From NCBI GenBank assembly GCA_017163975.1, contig JAFFSR010000221.1, forward strand, positions 1,302,001-1,366,000: a stretch of 64,000 nt of DNA, written 5' to 3'. Under the pieces are notes generated by a model. That model saw only the letters and a program-made list of their open reading frames with translations, did no database searches and was not told the origin of the DNA. Position numbers and translations under genes: made by a program. This stretch comes from Anastatus disparis (lineage: Eukaryota > Arthropoda > Insecta > Hymenoptera > Eupelmidae). Below are positions 12,201 through 25,854 of this stretch, piece after piece (position 1 is the stretch's first letter; each line of letters begins with the position of its first letter).

Positions 12201-15200
12201 AAATAAATAAATGGGCTTCGTTACGTTTAAGAATACCCCATGTAACAATCGTATTATTTATTAATTTTTACAATCGATTTCATAAACAAACAGTTACAAA
12301 ATATAAAACATAACACTAAAACTCAAACATTAATTTCATATCACGAGCTAATGATAACTTAACCGAATCTTGAATGGAGTTAATAAACAACAACAAATGA
12401 AACACAATGAAACAATTAATAAAGAGAACAAATAACGAGTTGAACAATTGCAAAACGAAGAACACCTAAATAATTATTATTTGCATTATAATAGAGATGT
12501 TAATAAGCAAAGAATTTAAATGAGAAGAAAAAAAGGAAAAAAAGGGATAACTAGGTATCCGTAAGTGGATTATTTGTCTGTCCAACACAGGGTATTATCT
12601 ACTTAAAGCAGAGCTTTACTCTCTGCATTATATTCTTTAATGGTGGTTTCTTGTTTAATTTATTCATGCGTCAGGTTATTTTAAATCACGCAAAATACAT
12701 TCTGCCTGTAACATTTTCTTTAGTTTTCTTTTATTTTTATGAGCTTAATGAATTCAAACTTTTCAATTTTAACGCTAATCCCCGTTCAATTTGTTTTACC
12801 TTGAATCATAAAACGCGTGATTTATCATTAATGTTATCTTCAATCAAGCTGAAAAGGCATTGAATTAAAGAAAAACTATATATAATCGATGTAATGATTG
12901 TATTGCTTTCTGAACGTACATAAAAATAATGATTATGACGTTGAAATTTAACGCAGAGAAAAAAAAATAAAGAAAACTATTGCCAATATATTGGCATTTA
13001 ACTTCCTCAGACTTGAATTGTAGCTAGGGTAATAAATTTAAAAGCTGCAGGAAACATTTTACGAAGAGGAATTTTTATCAACTGTATCGTGAAAATATAT
13101 ATATTTTTTTAATAAAAATGTTATCGTTTTTAAAAATTTTTATGTAAAAAATTAATAATTATTTTAATAAGATTTCAATAAATTTTTCTTTGATAAAATT
13201 AAATAGTCAAGAAACTAATTTTACTGTACAAAAAGTTTTTAATAATATAACATTCATTTTTTATCTTTAGATTAAAATTTTAATAAGAAATTTTTAAAGT
13301 TTGTTATTGAAAAGTAAAGTCTTTTTAACAGCCAAAAAACGTACATAATGCAAAAATTAATCATTAAAATTAAAAGCTTTTGTTGTCAACCAATAAAAAA
13401 ATATCAATAATCTTCACTAAATCAATATCAGTCTAGACATTTTCTACACATTTTCAAAAAGTACATCTTGGTTTCTAGTATCTCAAAATAATATTTTTGT
13501 ATAAAATATAAATAGTTTTAAAAATAATCTTATTAAAAAAAGCTATTTCTTAATAACAAAAGAAATCATCCATTATAATAAACTAAACAATAGAGCACAG
13601 GCATAAAATATTACCGCTCGATGATAAATAATTTTCCCCGAAAATTATCACCCCATCCATTTCTTGAACAAACAGTTATAAACAAATACTAAACTTCAAA
13701 ATAATTACTCCGTCATTACTAACCGAATCTTCAGCCTACGTTATACTCAGGCCTTATATACACGGATAAGTAAACTCAAATCTATTTCCCCCACCGCTCA
13801 TCCCTTTAAGCCCACCACTGGCAAAGGTAATGTAAACAATGCTTGAGCGCCATTCTCAGGAAATGCAAACTTAGTTGTTGTTTACATTTAAGTGAGAGAA
13901 AGGAGCGGTAGAGGGGAGGAGGGATAAGGGAAGTTGGAATGGAAAGGGAGAGTGTATGTAGCCACATGACTTAGGTGACTTGAAGGATTTTGGCTGTGAG
14001 TTTAGGCTAACACGCTAAAGATGCCATTCTGACTGCGAGAGATAATTGCTTTCAAATTCGATAATTAATGGCATTATAGAAATTTTATCTGAACAAATAA
14101 AATAGCGTAGATATGTGATTTATGATTTTTTTTTAAACAGAGATTATGATTAAAAAAGATTGATGAATCATTGATAAATTTTCATCAAATCTTTTTTAAT
14201 AATAGCGATTTTTTTAGGGAAGAGAATGTAAATGTTTTTATACGAAAAAATCATAATGATTTCTATAATTTTTCAGAAAATTTTTCGCTAATTCTTTTTT
14301 ATAAAAATTATATGATAGCATAAATCAAAAAGAAAGTTCTAATTGATTGAAATTTTAATATTAAAATTTTATGAATTCATAATACATCGATTTCTATTAT
14401 TTGACAATTTTTTATAATTTTTATTAGTTTATTTAATAGATAGTTTAATATGATATTTTATTAACAAAAAATAATTATTTATAAAAATGTCAACAATTAA
14501 TTCAATTTCATCAAAAGCGGAAACAAAATACTTTGTTTCCGCTAAATTTTAGAAGTCAGTAAAATCCTACTTTTGGCCCGCTTATCAAGTTAATAAAGTG
14601 GCTATCATTGCTGAGCTAGGTACAAACATAAAACGTTTCTATTTTATATTCGTCTAAAAAAAAAATAATTGGTCATTCATATAAGAGATTATCCACGTGT
14701 TTTAATTTTCTTTAAACTACAATATTATTATTTTCTTATAATTAATTTAACATTGATATTAAGTTTTATGATCCACCTGACACATATATAAAACTAGTTA
14801 ATTTTAATTAGCACTCCTAAAGTATTACATCACTCACCGGGAAGCTTGTTCATAAAATTTAATTAAAATTTTCGTATTATAAAGCAAAAGATTTTCTCTA
14901 CTAGAGATACAAAAGATTATTAACTTTAGTCCGGCAAAAAAGATTAAAAAATAAAAGTATATTACAAATTAAGTGACAAAAGGCTCTATAAAAATATCTT
15001 GGAACTTAATTTTTATATCATCACAAAAAAAAACTTTAAAACTACGTAAAAATACTCGCGTGATTATTTTAATTTTCTAAAAGATAACGAACAAAAAAAA
15101 AGAATGTTATTTCTTTGAAACAAAAAAAAAAGCAAAAGGAAGAAACAAAGAGACAGAGAGAGAAAAAAAATAAATAAACGACACGGTACAAATGCATATA

Positions 15201-15599
15201 AAGCAGTGACATTAAACAGTCAAAAAGTGTGCGCCCGAACAAACAAACATCGGGCTTCCGGACTGTACATACATAGTGGAAGAAGAAGAAGAAGAAAAAA
15301 AAGAGAGAAAGAGAGGAAATAAAAAACGAGAGAGAAATCCATAATTCCTTGAGCAAACACATCCTACTCTCTCGGTCTCTTTTATTTTTTGTTTCTCCTT
15401 AAAAATTGCAATATTCGCGTATATAGCTAGTTTTCAAGCTCATAAATACGTACACGCTTGACTTTCTCTCTCGGGCTTGTATCTACCAGGACTTTTGTAA
15501 TTTAGAAGCACAAGCCAGAAACAATAAGCTCGTCCCTTTTCGAAAATTCGTGACTCTCTCTCTTTCTCTCTTGGCGTTTTTTATCCGCCTCATAAATTT
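9295..15599. other. AT-rich non-coding stretch
   Basis: No gene is recognised. Notable contents are a GC hairpin with a G13 run at 9,522-9,557, GA-rich stretches at 11,660-11,720 and 15,120-15,330, and an AT-rich inverted repeat at about 14,152-14,198. CT-rich sequence lies at 15,365-15,400 and 15,550-15,575. The 138-codon minus frame at 11,832-12,248 has no recognisable domain and reads like spurious translation. Confidence 0.6.
9522..9557. repeat. GC hairpin followed by a poly-G run
   Basis: GGGCGC (9,522-9,527) and GCGCCC (9,533-9,538) can pair around a 5-nt loop. They are followed within a few bases by 13 consecutive G residues (9,545-9,557). Such a G run is exceptional in a background this AT-rich. 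Its origin is not apparent. Confidence 0.6.
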
Positions 15600-15790
15600 T
15601 CACGCGAACGAGAGAAAGAAGAGAAGCAGAGAAAGAAGAGAAGAGAGAGTTGGTCGCGCCTCGGCATTTGTCGTGAGACAATCAGGAAATACGATAAAGC
15701 TGTCGGGCAAGCCGCCGCGCCGAAGTTCGCGGCACACTCATTGCTCGTGCTCTTATTCGCAAGGCAAAATTAGGGCAGATGTTAATTAAG
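15600..15790. other. GC-richer island flanked by GA/CT tracts, identity unknown
   Basis: Between purine-rich runs (15,610-15,650 and 15,795-15,840) lies a block of about 130 bp with many CpG dinucleotides. Both strands have open frames across it, but most of their length comes from the flanking GA/CT repeats and no domain is recognised. A regulatory element, an untranslated exon or an old insertion would all fit. This is only a compositional observation. Confidence 0.3.
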
Positions 15791-16644
15791 ACTCCCAAAG
15801 AGGAGGAAGAAAGACAGAGAGAGGGAGAGAGAGAAAGGGTTGCTGCTAGGAGTATAACGCTGCTAAGTGACTCGAGCAAATTTTCAAAGCTTCAAAGCGA
15901 TTTGATTTTAAAGCGTGAGACAGAACAAACTTTTTTCCTTTCTCCTCTTCTTCTTCTTTTTTATGTACGTACTGTTGTTGGTAAATGTTTTCAATGAAAA
16001 ATATTGCGTTGTGATTTGTATTTGCCATTCAAAATATATTTTGTGTTTTATATTTACTCTTTTTTTTCTCTTCTTGTGAAGAAAAAATTTATGAAATCAG
16101 AATTGATAATTTATTCCTTAGTAAATTTGGCTTTTGGAGCTTATCCAATTTTTATTTTAAAAATTTTCCCGGCATTAACCCCCCCCTGAAATTACTTAAT
16201 TTACCAAAGAATTATTTAGATAATAATACATTTGTTATAATTTATCGTCTATTTTATTTTACATTAGCTTTTGCCTTTAATTATTCACTTTGTGTTTCTG
16301 CGAGCTTATTTTAAAATTAGCCGCGCTTTATTATAACGCGTCAAAACAATCGGCTAATTCGATAATAAAACGCGTTAAAATAATCTTCAGTAATAAAAGC
16401 CATTGTCATTCCAATTGTCTAAAATTTTTATTTCTCGCGCGTAAATTTTTGCGATTCTTATTTAAAGTTTTATCGAGTTACGTTATTTTATATTTTCATT
16501 TCTATTTCTTTTATTATTATTTTTTTATCTCGCAATTTAATTAGATTTTCGTCTTGCTGCAGTGACAGATAGCAACGGGCGAAAACTAATTTACTTATGC
16601 GGACTTTATTGCATTATAGCAGGGAGGGAGGCATTCTGGCACAA

Positions 16645-16664
16645 CAGCCAGCCAGCCAGCCAGC
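16645..16664. repeat. (CAGC)5 microsatellite
   Basis: Five perfect CAGC units sit in a GC-richer neighbourhood (16,615-16,670) within AT-rich DNA. Confidence 0.9.
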
Positions 16665-18381
16665 CCTGAGTGTCATTTAGCTTGTCATTTTCACAGTAAT
16701 CTTAAATGTGAACTTTGCGCCGAGAAATCATCCCTAACAAAGACTATTGAATGTAATTTGATTAATTTTCATTAAAATGCATTTAAAATTAAAATGTAGG
16801 ACATGACTTCTTCCTTTTTAGATATTTTCGTTTTCTCAATAAGCACTCATGTTCTGATTATTAATAAATTGTGAAAATTTATTTAATGTTTATGACCTCA
16901 ATTTTTTTTTTTTATTTAGAAAAAAGGTATTGTACTAAAAATATATTGTTACTGTCATTTTATACTTTCTTTTTCGTATTTTTCTTTTATAAGGAATATT
17001 TTAAATTTTTATGAGCGGTAATGTGTGCCAAATTTTATTTCTACATCAATATTTTGTTTTATTAGACTTTTCGAAACTTTTCATGAATAAGTCAAGTGAA
17101 TAATTTCATATCTGTTATAAGTAAGAAAAAAAAAGATTTAATTAAGCTTATTAACACAATTTTTAAATTCAACTTTTTAATTCTCTTCCGCAACTGAATA
17201 TCTAAAACAAATTTCGAAACTAACTTTGCACAACTTCAAAGCTACGAAGACAATTGTTTATGATGAAAAGAGAAAAAAAAATTTTGAATTACCATCTAAA
17301 CTTTTAGTTTATCTATCGCGCAATTTGTTATTAACATTTTAAGAGCGAGAGAGGGACATTTAAAATTCAACATATTTCAAATCTTAACGCGAACTTATTG
17401 TATTTTTGATTGAATCATAAATTTACAAAACTTTATTATCTCACTTTCTTAACTTTACAATCTTCCTGTTATTTAATAGTACAATACTGCTTCAATTGAA
17501 ATGCCTAAATTCCATAAAAGATTTGATAACGCAATTACTTTTTCGCTTTGATTATGTACTCGCGAACATCTAAAATCGTGCATATATAATTGAAATTGTT
17601 TTTATTCTTTATAACAATCGAGCTTAGTTTAATTTGAATCTCTAATTTGAAATCTAGCAATCCTCATTGTTGTACCACGTACTCGTAAATATCAGTCTAA
17701 CGCGAGCTTGCCGTATAATCATTGTAATGTGTCTTATCAAGAATTATAATGTAATCTGCATACGTATATTTTCCTAATTATTTGTCATTTTTTTTTTCCC
17801 CAAAATAGGTTTAATTATAATTTAAGAAATTTCGTCGAATACCCGAGCATTCGTGATCCTAAAAGGACTTTTAACCATAGTCAGCTTATATTGTGTATGG
17901 CAATTAGCCCTGAAGGCGCCTTTGCAAAGGCGGCTTTGCTTGTTCGTGCACATAAACGTGTCGCGCAATGCATCAGCCGTAATCACCCGGGTCTGCGTAT
18001 AACTTTATCTAACGAACGATACATCGTATAGTATGGCAACAGAAGAGAGAAACGGAAAGAGAGAACAGAGCGAGACGAAGATAGCGAAATACAGAGAGAG
18101 AGAGATAGAGAATGTCTGAGTGTTATAGGGAAAGCATTGCCCCTAGAGAGCCGCCAATTATAGTTTCGAGTGCTGGGAACGAGCTTTCGAATGTCTATAT
18201 ATATAATGTCACATATCTTGTATATAAGATATTGAGTGATCGTAAATCTTATGTTTCGCGATATAAGCATGATATGCTTATTAGAGGTTAAGTGTATAAT
18301 ATGTATAGGCAAGATACAAGTATTGGCATGTAATTGATCTAGATGCTTTAAGGTATTTGCCTTGATTAGGCAATATATAGT

Positions 18382-18405
18382 TATATATATATATATATAT
18401 ATATA
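18382..18405. repeat. (TA)12 microsatellite
   Basis: A pure TA run. It encodes the Tyr-Ile repeats in the overlapping open frame, which is therefore not evidence of a gene. Confidence 0.9.
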
Positions 18406-19308
18406 CATTGCTTCCTGAGATATTAGATAGTTGTATCTTAAGATGTTCAATGAATTTCCAAACAAGTAGAGGAGGAAGAGAGAGAGAGAGAAGGTTTGAT
18501 GGATTAGGGTTTGTTTATACTTCAAAGTAATACTGTCTTATTATAATTAAGCTTAAGTATTAGTGTAGCACGGTACCGCACAAACTTTAAGATTATTATA
18601 ATTGATTAGTATTGTTCGAATAATTTTGTGATGCATAACGTCGTTGAAAGTAATGTTCGTTTCATTTGTGTTTACCGTGAAAAATAATTTTTGAAATTGA
18701 ATGATCTGTTGATAATGTAAATCTGGAAAAAAAAAGACATTTCCATAATTTTCAACTTTTCACAACAAAGATCAATCATTTTAATAATTGTAAAAAGCCG
18801 TAACGTTAAAATTATTATTTTTTTTATTCAACATTATTTTTCACTTTTAAATTACTAAAAGTTACGATGAAAAAAAAAATAGAGAGAGAGAGAGGGAAAG
18901 GAATTTCATTTCATGCATGCATTTGAATTATTTCAATTTTTCATCTAGCAGTGTAAAAATGATCAATAATAATTAAACTTTCATACATAAAGAAGCGAGC
19001 GAGCGAAAAACATCGCACTCATTCCGTACAATATTTAACAAGTTTATTTCCGCAAGGCGTTACAATTTTATTTTATTCTCAATTTTTTTTTTCTACTTCT
19101 CGTCTCTTATTTTATGACGCATAGCGTGTATTTGTAGCACGCGAAAAAAAAGAGGAACTCTCCAGCCAGTTTTGCCTCTCTCTGAAGTTCTCTCTCCTTT
19201 TTTTTATTACGCGCTTTTCACGCTCGCTCGCCTTTTTTATTCATAACTTGTTAAAATAGCAAACTTATGCATAGTCGTACACGTAAGCTTCTAGTATTTT
19301 AAATAATT

Positions 19309-19330
19309 TATATATATATATATATATATA
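19309..19330. repeat. (TA)11 microsatellite
   Basis: A pure TA run in AT-rich sequence. Confidence 0.9.
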
Positions 19331-22300
19331 CATAATTTTTTTCTTTTATTTTAAACATCAATCTCAATCTCTATGTATAGTTTTGTTTTATATTTATTTG
19401 CGGAATAATTGGTGCACCTCTAAAGTAGTCTTAATAATAAATCCATTGAAATATTCAGATAATAATTTATCAAAGCTAAAGCTCGATAAAGTCGTGTCTT
19501 TTTAATAATTCAATGTTGCATACGATTTTGTTTTATTAATATTCTCGAATTAAACGGGATAAATAGTCATTCCTTTAACGAATAATTAATGCTGATATTT
19601 TTTTAGTCTTATTTTAATGCTAAGATTAATTTATGTTAATTATTCTGTTGAAATATTCCACAGTTATGCATGTTGATGTTTATAAATTTGAAATGGCATA
19701 TAATTTTTGTATTAAATAAATGCAATTTTAAGATATCAAAGAAATCAGCTGGTAGATGAACGCTATTTGGTTAATTAATAAATCAATATCATTGATTCTA
19801 ATAATATTTAAATAAAATATTTTTCATTTTTATCATTTGCATGTTCATTGATTGTACCATGGATAGAATTAAATTAATCTACTATTTTGGAAAAAATTGT
19901 TTAAAATGTATAAGATGTTGATTTGCGGTACTTTATCAGTGCTGTTAGGAGTTAATGTTTAGAAAATTAGTAAATTGTACTTAAATTTTACCCAGATGGA
20001 TTATTTTTCTTATTGTTTTTCTCAGTAATACGAATAATATTTTATAATTAAAAAACATTAATTATTAGCATTTTCTATCATTTTTAATAACAATAATATC
20101 GTCCAATTACTAATAAAAAACGTTTCATTTAAAATCTTAAATATGTTTCGTAAATAACATCCATTTTTATTTGGATACAATGAATTTCTATTATTTTTAT
20201 GTTTTGAAAGGTAAAAATTTCGTTACCCATCCATTTACCAGCTAATTGTTCTCAAATTCAATTTAATTTTTACGCAAAAAATATAGATTTTCTAATAACT
20301 ATTTCATAGTTGAAATTGAAAAGTAATTATTAAAAATTTGATTATTTAATTATTGTTTCAATTTTTATGTAAAAATTGTAAAAAATAAATCAACATTTAC
20401 ATTTATTCAAACATTTTATTCAACAAAGCAACAAATCCAAAAACAATGAAAAAAGAGTTAAAAATAATGTGAAGGCAATATTTAACAATTAAAAAGTTTT
20501 GGTATTTGCATAATTATTTGACGACGTGTACGAGTAATTATATTGTGACCTTTTTCCACAATTTCCACTTGGAATAATTAATTTATAATTTATCTCGTCA
20601 AAAAGTAAATTAACTGAAATAAGCGAAAAGCAATTAAATAACTTTTGATTAAAACTATATTAAAATATTAATTATTTTGTTAGAAACAGATAATGCGATA
20701 ATTGCGCGAAAGTAAAGCAAAACTTGTATTCTTGATTAAAATGTTTTTGTGCTACATCATGAAACTTTCTGTGTATACCACACGTAAGTATCCGGAAAAT
20801 TTAATATCTAAAATAATAAAATCATTACACGTACTTATAAATTTAAACCTTTAATAACGTAACCAATCTCAATTTCTAAAGATTTACTTCTATAACAAAT
20901 TATTCTAATTTCGCAAACACACAAATAATCCACACGTACGCGCACACACACAGCCAACACTATTAACTTCTCCGGCATTTAAACTTCTCTGTCTCTCTTG
21001 CTCGGTTCTCTTAAACATCTTCATTTCTAATGGCATACATAAGCTCAAGCTTGTGTACCTCATTTCTCTTTAGACGCGTCTTACACATATGTGGCTAGAC
21101 GACTAATTGAACTACCTTAAACGCGACCCGTTTATCTACTTTCAATGGAGAGAATGAGAAAGAGAGAGAGGAAGCCAAGTCTGCAGTAGACTAAATTTAT
21201 ACATTGAAAAGCTGATCTAGTTTGACAATTTTTTTTATCTTCTTCTTTTTTTATTTTAAACTCTTATCCGTCTTCTTTTTACCCCTTTTTTTCTATATGA
21301 TAAGGATTTATCTTCGAACGAACGTTTGAATTATGATGGGGCGGAGAAGAAGGAATTTCAAGAGAGGATGAATTAAGAGTACCAGCCAGAAGAGAAGAGA
21401 AGAGAGAGAAGCCACTACTATAGGTGCTTTAGCTGATATGATTTTGAATTACGGGGAAGTTTTGTCGGTAAAAGAGAAGTGGAGGTTTTCGAGGTTAGCC
21501 TACTATTAAAACTACGTACAATGGAGTATATACTGAATTGAAATTTTCACTCTTTGCCTTTTATGGAAAATTATTTTCGAGCTTTATGAATTATCATAGT
21601 TTCGAAAAACTATTTCATTTTTTAACAAAGAAATTTTATGCATGCTGATTATTTGAAAATTATTTAAATCTAAATTATTTTTATTTATATGTTCGATTGT
21701 TTAAAAGTTTGTCGTAAACATTTTATTTAGTAAACTGCTTTTATTATTATCATACTTTGAAAATCTAAATTCAAAAGAATATTCAAATTTTTTCTCTGCT
21801 CTTCTATTAAAACTTCGGATTCCAATATTGTTTTCTGAGAGCAGAACAGATTGATCTATTAACTTGAAACTTTCGGTGGAAAGTAATTATTCGAAGTTGA
21901 TTGACCAATTTATCTAAACTTGAGGAATTCCGGAGAAACATTTGCCTGCTTTCATTAAAGGATTCTGTAATAACTCAACAAATATTTGAACAAAATTATA
22001 TTTTCCTTTAAAAATATAGAGAAAAGCTTTTGTTCCACGAAGAATTTATATTTAACTTTTCATATAGAAAATCTATATTTGATTTAAAAAAAAAAGACTA
22101 AAAAACAATAATTTTTTTATCTATATGCATGCGCATATGAGTTAATATTGATGTTCGCTTGTACGCGCGTGTATCTGGAAAAGTTTGTTGAATGGTCGGG
22201 TGTTGATACGCGAGTGCGTTGTATTATTAGTTCATTATTTCCATATAAAATGTATTTCAATGAAAATAAAAAGAGTAATATTTATAAAAATATATTTTTG

Positions 22301-23089
22301 TTTAAATCTATTTTTTGTAATTAAATATTTTAATTAATAAAAAGTTCATTGATCATCACGAGCAAAAATTTCAAAGAAAATAATTTTCAATGAGAATTCT
22401 AAAAAGTAATGCTTCTTTATTCTTGTCGAACAACAAATCAAAAGCAAAGAAAAGGAACAAATTGCGTGTAAAATTCTGTAGTAGCATAAAAGAGAAAAAT
22501 TTTTTCCTTGAATTTAATGTTTTTCAAGACTGTTGTACTTATTCATCATCAGTGAGATGTAAACAGCTCTATCTTAAATACATAGAATTTTAAAAAGCAC
22601 AATAAATTATTAAATATAAAGTACTATGTAGTCGAAGGAAATGAGTATACCTACATTGTTACATGGACAATTTTGTTTGTAAGATGAAAGACTCCATCTA
22701 GTGGATGGGAATGCAAAATTCTGATTTAAAGTTTTCCAAATTTTGGATTCTTAATCCAGAAGTTTAAAAAATATCTTTTTATTACAACCTTCCGCATTAT
22801 TATGATAAAAAGCATAACAAAAATATTTCAAGAAATTTTTTATATATTATAAAAAATACGAGTAATATGTATAAATGATATACATAATAACATCATCATA
22901 AGAGCATATGAATGATCAATTACCAAACAATTTTAATTTTTTAGAATTTGTTACTTTTCGTTAAGTATAAAGAGGATGTTAAAAATCATAATCTTGAATA
23001 TAGTGAAAATATATAAAATTTATAATGCCCATCCATAATTCAGAGCTCTAAACAAAAGCTATATCCCAATACCATTGCTAATACTCTCT

Positions 23090-23314
23090 TTATCTTTTCC
23101 AATATCCAAAATAATCGATACGATGGAAGTTAGAGAAAACGATTGTTGCTGCATTGTAACCACCCAGTTTACAAAAGGCTCTTTTATACCGACTGTTTGT
23201 GCGCGGGCAATAGTGTCGGCCTATTTGTGAAAAGTCATTTTCCATACAAGCATTAAGATAACTTTCCGAGCTTAAAACCGCATATAAAAGAAACCCAAGC
23301 AATAAGAATGTCAT
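23090..23314 (-). CDS. Doubtful short ORF with signal-peptide-like start
   Basis: Starting from an internal Met of a longer open frame, this 74-codon reading begins MTFLLLGFLLYAVLSSES. That looks like a secretory signal peptide with a hydrophobic core and a small-residue cleavage region. A mature part with three Cys and several Lys/Arg pairs follows. It resembles no family I know. There is no visible polyadenylation signal close downstream, and its start lies just after a palindromic TA-rich region. In 64 kb of AT-rich DNA, one frame with a hydrophobic N-terminus is expected by chance. I list it only so that it can be tested. Confidence 0.12.
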   Translation of the reverse strand: MTFLLLGFLLYAVLSSESYLNACMENDFSQIGRHYCPRTNSRYKRAFCKLGGYNAATIVFSNFHRIDYFGYWKR

Positions 23315-23332
23315 ATCGTGTGTGGCCACGTG

Positions 23333-23350
23333 TGCATGTATATACATGCA
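23333..23350. repeat. Perfect 18-bp palindrome
   Basis: TGCATGTATATACATGCA is its own reverse complement. The 14-bp core CATGTATATACATG also occurs at 2,375-2,388. It lies in a run of alternating purine and pyrimidine. Confidence 0.85.
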
Positions 23351-24483
23351 AGAGAGAGAAAAAGAGAGATCGAATTTCCTTTTGGTAAAAAGCCCTTTCT
23401 TTGGTGACCGGAAGTTCCCGACCGACTGAGGTAATTCACTTTGAATTTTTCTCATGTAGAGTTTGTTTTTTTTCTCTCTATTTCTCTCTCTTTCTTTTTT
23501 TTAGATGGAATGTTACGTTTTTCTTTCTATACCCTTTTTGCTTTTGCTATGTTTCTTATTTGCCGTACCGATCGAATTTTACCTTCAACTTTTTCACGGA
23601 GTAAATTTTTTTTCTATTCTTCTTTTTTTTTTTACTTTCCTCCTTTTGTTCATGTAACTAGTACGGGGGGATATCTTTCTTTCGTTGTTTAACTTCGTTT
23701 TCATTGTTTCGTTCGTTATCTTTTGCGAATGTCAAATGGAAACGAACGGTTTCTTGATTTGAATTTTAAATATGCCACTCTCTCTCTCTCTTCTCTTTTT
23801 TTATTCGAAAACTTTATGAGAAAAATGGGGCGGGATAAATAAAAAAAAGTTTTTATATATTTTTTAGTATTTTATACTTTATTGTGCAAAAAGGACACGA
23901 AATTGTGTTTATATCAGATTTTATTACTAGTAATACCTATTAATCATGCTTTATAGTTTATTTTGCGTGAAATAAGCACTTCCCCCTTTATTTTCGTGTA
24001 TTTTATACTCGAAAATTTCAGATGAATTTCGAAAAATTCAATATTTTCGAATAATAATGATAATTTCGCATTAAACTTTTGTAAATTTATGTTTACACAA
24101 TACCCAAAATAACAAATATTACATAAATATTAAAATAATCATTTAACATAAATAATCAATTAACGCATCAAGCAAAATTTTCCAAAGGCGATAATTAAAT
24201 AAATTAAATTCCAGCTTTGCACCTCTGAAATTTGTTAAATAAACGAAAATAACGCAAGAAGTAGGAAAAAAGAAGGCAAGAAATAATTTCGAGCAACAAT
24301 ATTAATTTAGACACTGATGAGAAAACATAGGCATTGTTCAAACAATTCCTCTTGTAAAGCGCTGTTCTATTTACACAGAGCATTTTCCCTTGAGTAGTAC
24401 AAGTCCGTATACGAGTAGACTAAACATAGAAAGTATATCCGTTGTATACAATGTTATGTTATGTGTATACATATATACATGTG

Positions 24484-24507
24484 TATATATATATATATAT
24501 ATATATA
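24484..24507. repeat. (TA)12 microsatellite
   Basis: A pure TA run flanked by ATACATGTG on the left and ACAATGTATACAACG on the right. Confidence 0.9.
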
Positions 24508-25172
24508 CAATGTATACAACGTAAAATGAAATGAAGAGGAAATCAAAACGCGAGAGTTGTTCAGGATATTCTCATAAGGATACTTCAATTTCAGAGATTT
24601 TCCCTATATACATACACACAACTTCTCTCCTTTCATTTTGCTAATATTTTATTATGAAACGAAAAAAGCTTTTATTCTTTTCGGAATCATTATGCGCTGT
24701 TTTCATTCTAAGCTTTCATCGCAAGCATTGTTTTTCTTTTTTATAAGGTTTCTTTTTTTTTAATTAAACTGATATTCAAATTCATCATTGTAAAATACAT
24801 CGATCTATTTTCATTGTTTACTTTAGATTTATCCCTCCCTACTCCCCCCTGATGTATATGTATACACGTGTAGGTAATTCGCTAGTGTACACAATATTCG
24901 TTAAAGTACACAATTCAAAATTGTTTACATCCTTATATAAGTGCGTACTTGTACTACACGTGTAGACACATTCACTTATTTATACACTACAGCGTGTTTC
25001 TACACACCTTTAATACCAAAATTACAATTAGCTTAACTTTTTTTTTCTGGTTAACTTTTGTGTTGGGTAGCTTTTAATTTTTATTTCAGTGTGTTAAGTT
25101 TTTATTCTTTATTTGAAAAATTTATATAATTTTAATAAAATATTGTGAAAACATATTTTTGAGTTGAACGAG

Positions 25173-25460
25173 AATGAAAAATATTCTGTATTTTTCGTGC
25201 TGAAGTTACGTAGGTTGCATAATGTATGCTTTATTATGAAAAAATTGATGTTACAGAAATTCATATAAATAAATAAAGGGATTAAATTCTTCAAATTTCA
25301 GCTGAATGGAATTTTAAATTGCGTGGTAATGAAAAATATTCTGTTTTTCTCGTGCTCAAGCTCTATGGATCGCATAATGTATGCTTAAAAATGAAAAAAA
25401 AATTGATGTTACACAAATTCACGTGAATAAATAAAAAGGATTAAATACTTCAAATTTCAC
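25173..25460. repeat. Tandem duplication, period about 155 bp
   Basis: Unit 1 (25,173-25,301) and unit 2 (25,328-25,460) share long stretches. These include AATGAAAAATATTCTGT near the start, GCATAATGTATGCTT in the middle, TTGATGTTACA and then AATAAATAAA further on, and TTCAAATTTCA at the end. Substitutions and small indels separate the copies, so the duplication is not recent. Neither unit has coding capacity. A spacer of about 26 bp lies between the similar blocks. Confidence 0.8.
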
Positions 25461-25853
25461 ATTCATCGATTAACATTAAAAATCTAAATGCACCGTTCGC
25501 CGATACGACTTTTCAATGGGATATTTTTTTGTAAACTCAAACGGTCTTTCTTTTTTTTTTCTACAGACGAGCAAGAAAAAAAAAATCATTTTGAACGATA
25601 AAACAAACAGTTCCATTGAAATTGTTCAACTTCCGCCAGCTCCGCAAAATCACTGTTAAAAGTGCGTATACGTATACAAACATTTTTTTTAACTCTCTCT
25701 CTCTCTCTTTTTTTTAACTCCATACCCACAACTTTTTGTGCAAGCACAAGCCACGCGTAAACTCTCTTCACTTTGCAAACAGTACAACACTTCATTTCAA
25801 CGCCAAGTGCGTAAAACCCTTCTTTTTTACTTTTTACATAAGTACGTGTATAC

Positions 25854-25854
<1 letters not shown>

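Larger units (their letters stand above)
15791..25172. other. AT-rich non-coding stretch
   Basis: No gene is recognised. The stretch holds a (CAGC)5 tetranucleotide run at 16,645-16,664 and TA microsatellites at 18,382-18,405, 19,309-19,330 and 24,484-24,507. GA/CT runs occur at 18,055-18,115, 18,475-18,491, 18,880-18,900 and 23,775-23,800, and a perfect 18-bp palindrome lies at 23,333-23,350. The 180-codon minus frame at 17,983-18,525 owes its length to the TA and GA repeats. A weak candidate short secreted peptide at 23,090-23,314 is listed separately. Confidence 0.6.

Noticed and set aside
11832..12248. 138-codon minus-strand frame with mixed composition
   Set aside because: No recognisable domain, signal or homologous pattern. 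An overlapping plus-strand frame is equally open and the flanks are simple repeats.
17983..18525. 180-codon open frame on the minus strand
   Set aside because: Its length comes from a (TA)12 run and GA-rich tracts. The translation is Ile/Tyr and Ser/Leu runs with no domain.
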